Assembly: GCF_000720185.1 (NCBI RefSeq) | Contig: NZ_JOIY01000026.1 | Coordinates: forward strand, 52,918-116,917 | DNA: 64,000 nt | Reading direction: 5' to 3' | Origin: Streptomyces sp. NRRL S-340 | Lineage (GTDB): Bacteria; Actinomycetota; Actinomycetes; Streptomycetales; Streptomycetaceae | Part shown: positions 63,650 to 64,000 of the stretch, in pieces | How positions within the stretch are numbered: the stretch's first letter is position 1 | How the letters are laid out: every line of letters starts with the position of its first letter | The notes under the pieces: generated by a model | The model's database searches: none | The model's input: the letters and a program-made list of their open reading frames with translations, nothing else | What the model was told of the DNA's origin: nothing | Position numbers and translations under genes: made by a program

Positions 63650-64000
63650 GCGGCCGGCCCCGGGCGCGTACCCGTGGGGCACGGGCCTGTGACCGCCCGG
63701 CTCCGGCGGTGGAGACATGGGCGCCGCCCGCCCGCTCCGGCCGCTTCCGCCACCTCGGCCGCCCCAGCTCGCCGGGCGCGGCCGGGAGTGGCGAGGACGG
63801 CGATCGCCGGCCTGGCGGCCGACCGGCTGGGAGTCCGGACAGCGGACGGGACCACCCGCCCCGCGCCCCGCACCGCCCCCGCCGCCCGCCTTCCCCTGCG
63901 CCCGTCCCTGCCGCCCGCTTCCGCCCCGCGCCCGCCCCTGCCGCGCTTCCGCCCCGCGCCCGCCTCCGCCGCGCGCCTCCGCCCCGACCCGCCCCTGCCC
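63650..64000. other. 351 nt after the last kinase, no gene recognised
   Basis: The last 100 nt are a low-complexity tract with two copies of GCTTCCGCCCCGCGCCCGCC (63918-63937 and 63945-63964). A minus-strand frame stays open to the window edge but its translation is only Arg/Gly/Ala-rich, so I do not call it. Confidence 0.5.

Noticed and set aside
63526..63873. Minus-strand gene entering from the right edge
   Set aside because: The frame is open to the edge, but the product is only Arg/Gly/Ala-rich and overlaps the end of the last kinase.

Overview
The window is a stretch of Streptomyces chromosome. The evidence is very high G+C with strong GC bias at third codon positions, frequent GTG starts, and developmental genes found only in filamentous actinomycetes (whiD, bldM, shbA). 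From memory the gene order matches the conserved core region of S. coelicolor that runs from adk to a cluster of Ser/Thr kinases. Nothing here looks like a prophage, integrated plasmid, transposon, CRISPR array or classical biosynthetic cluster.

Layout. 1-6.2 kb: the end of the S10/spc/alpha-type ribosomal region (adk partial, map, infA, rpmJ, rpsM, rpsK, rpoA, rplQ, truA). 6.3-9.3 kb: a two-gene sugar unit (UDP-glucose 6-dehydrogenase and a dolichyl-phosphate-mannose-synthase-like transferase) and a convergent membrane protein. 9.6-17.3 kb: rplM-rpsI, then amino-sugar, CoA and lipid supply genes (glmM, DUF389 protein, coaA, glmS, DUF4287 protein, acpS). 17.4-19.4 kb: a SpoIIE-type phosphatase. 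19.5-28.4 kb: metabolite repair and the t6A set (nnrD, alr, hydrolase, tsaE, tsaB, rimI, tsaD), with a small gene behind an iron-box-like palindrome and an L,D-transpeptidase-like protein that lacks its cysteine. 28.5 kb: a single-gene RNA unit that folds as an unusual tRNA-Gly(UCC). 28.7-35.4 kb: an oligosaccharide uptake and hydrolysis operon with a divergent LacI regulator. 35.5-41.1 kb: methyltransferase, two tandem deacetylase-like lipoproteins, and groES-groEL1 under two CIRCE operators. 41.6-44.2 kb: SDR, MOSC and LysR genes. 44.3-49.9 kb: whiD, bldM (with a sigma-BldN promoter), shbA, guaB (with a sigma-R-type promoter) and guaB3. 50.4-53.6 kb: a nucleotide-sugar dehydrogenase homologue lacking key residues, then glpD. 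54-63.6 kb: four tandem membrane kinase-family genes, one of them a pseudokinase.

The most interesting signals are these. (1) The tRNA-Gly(UCC) has GTGC where GTTC is expected in the T-arm, as in staphylococcal tRNAs dedicated to peptidoglycan. (2) A 1046-residue kinase-like protein has lost the lysine, HRD aspartate and DFG motif and carries about 400 extra residues in its activation segment; it sits among three intact kinases and shares their sensor domain. (3) Pseudoenzyme-like paralogues recur: the L,D-transpeptidase-like protein, GuaB3, the second nucleotide-sugar dehydrogenase and the second deacetylase. (4) An iron-box-like operator stands before a 57-residue gene. (5) At least 13 genes have a TANNNT-type hexamer only 6-8 nt before the start codon, which points to leaderless mRNAs.
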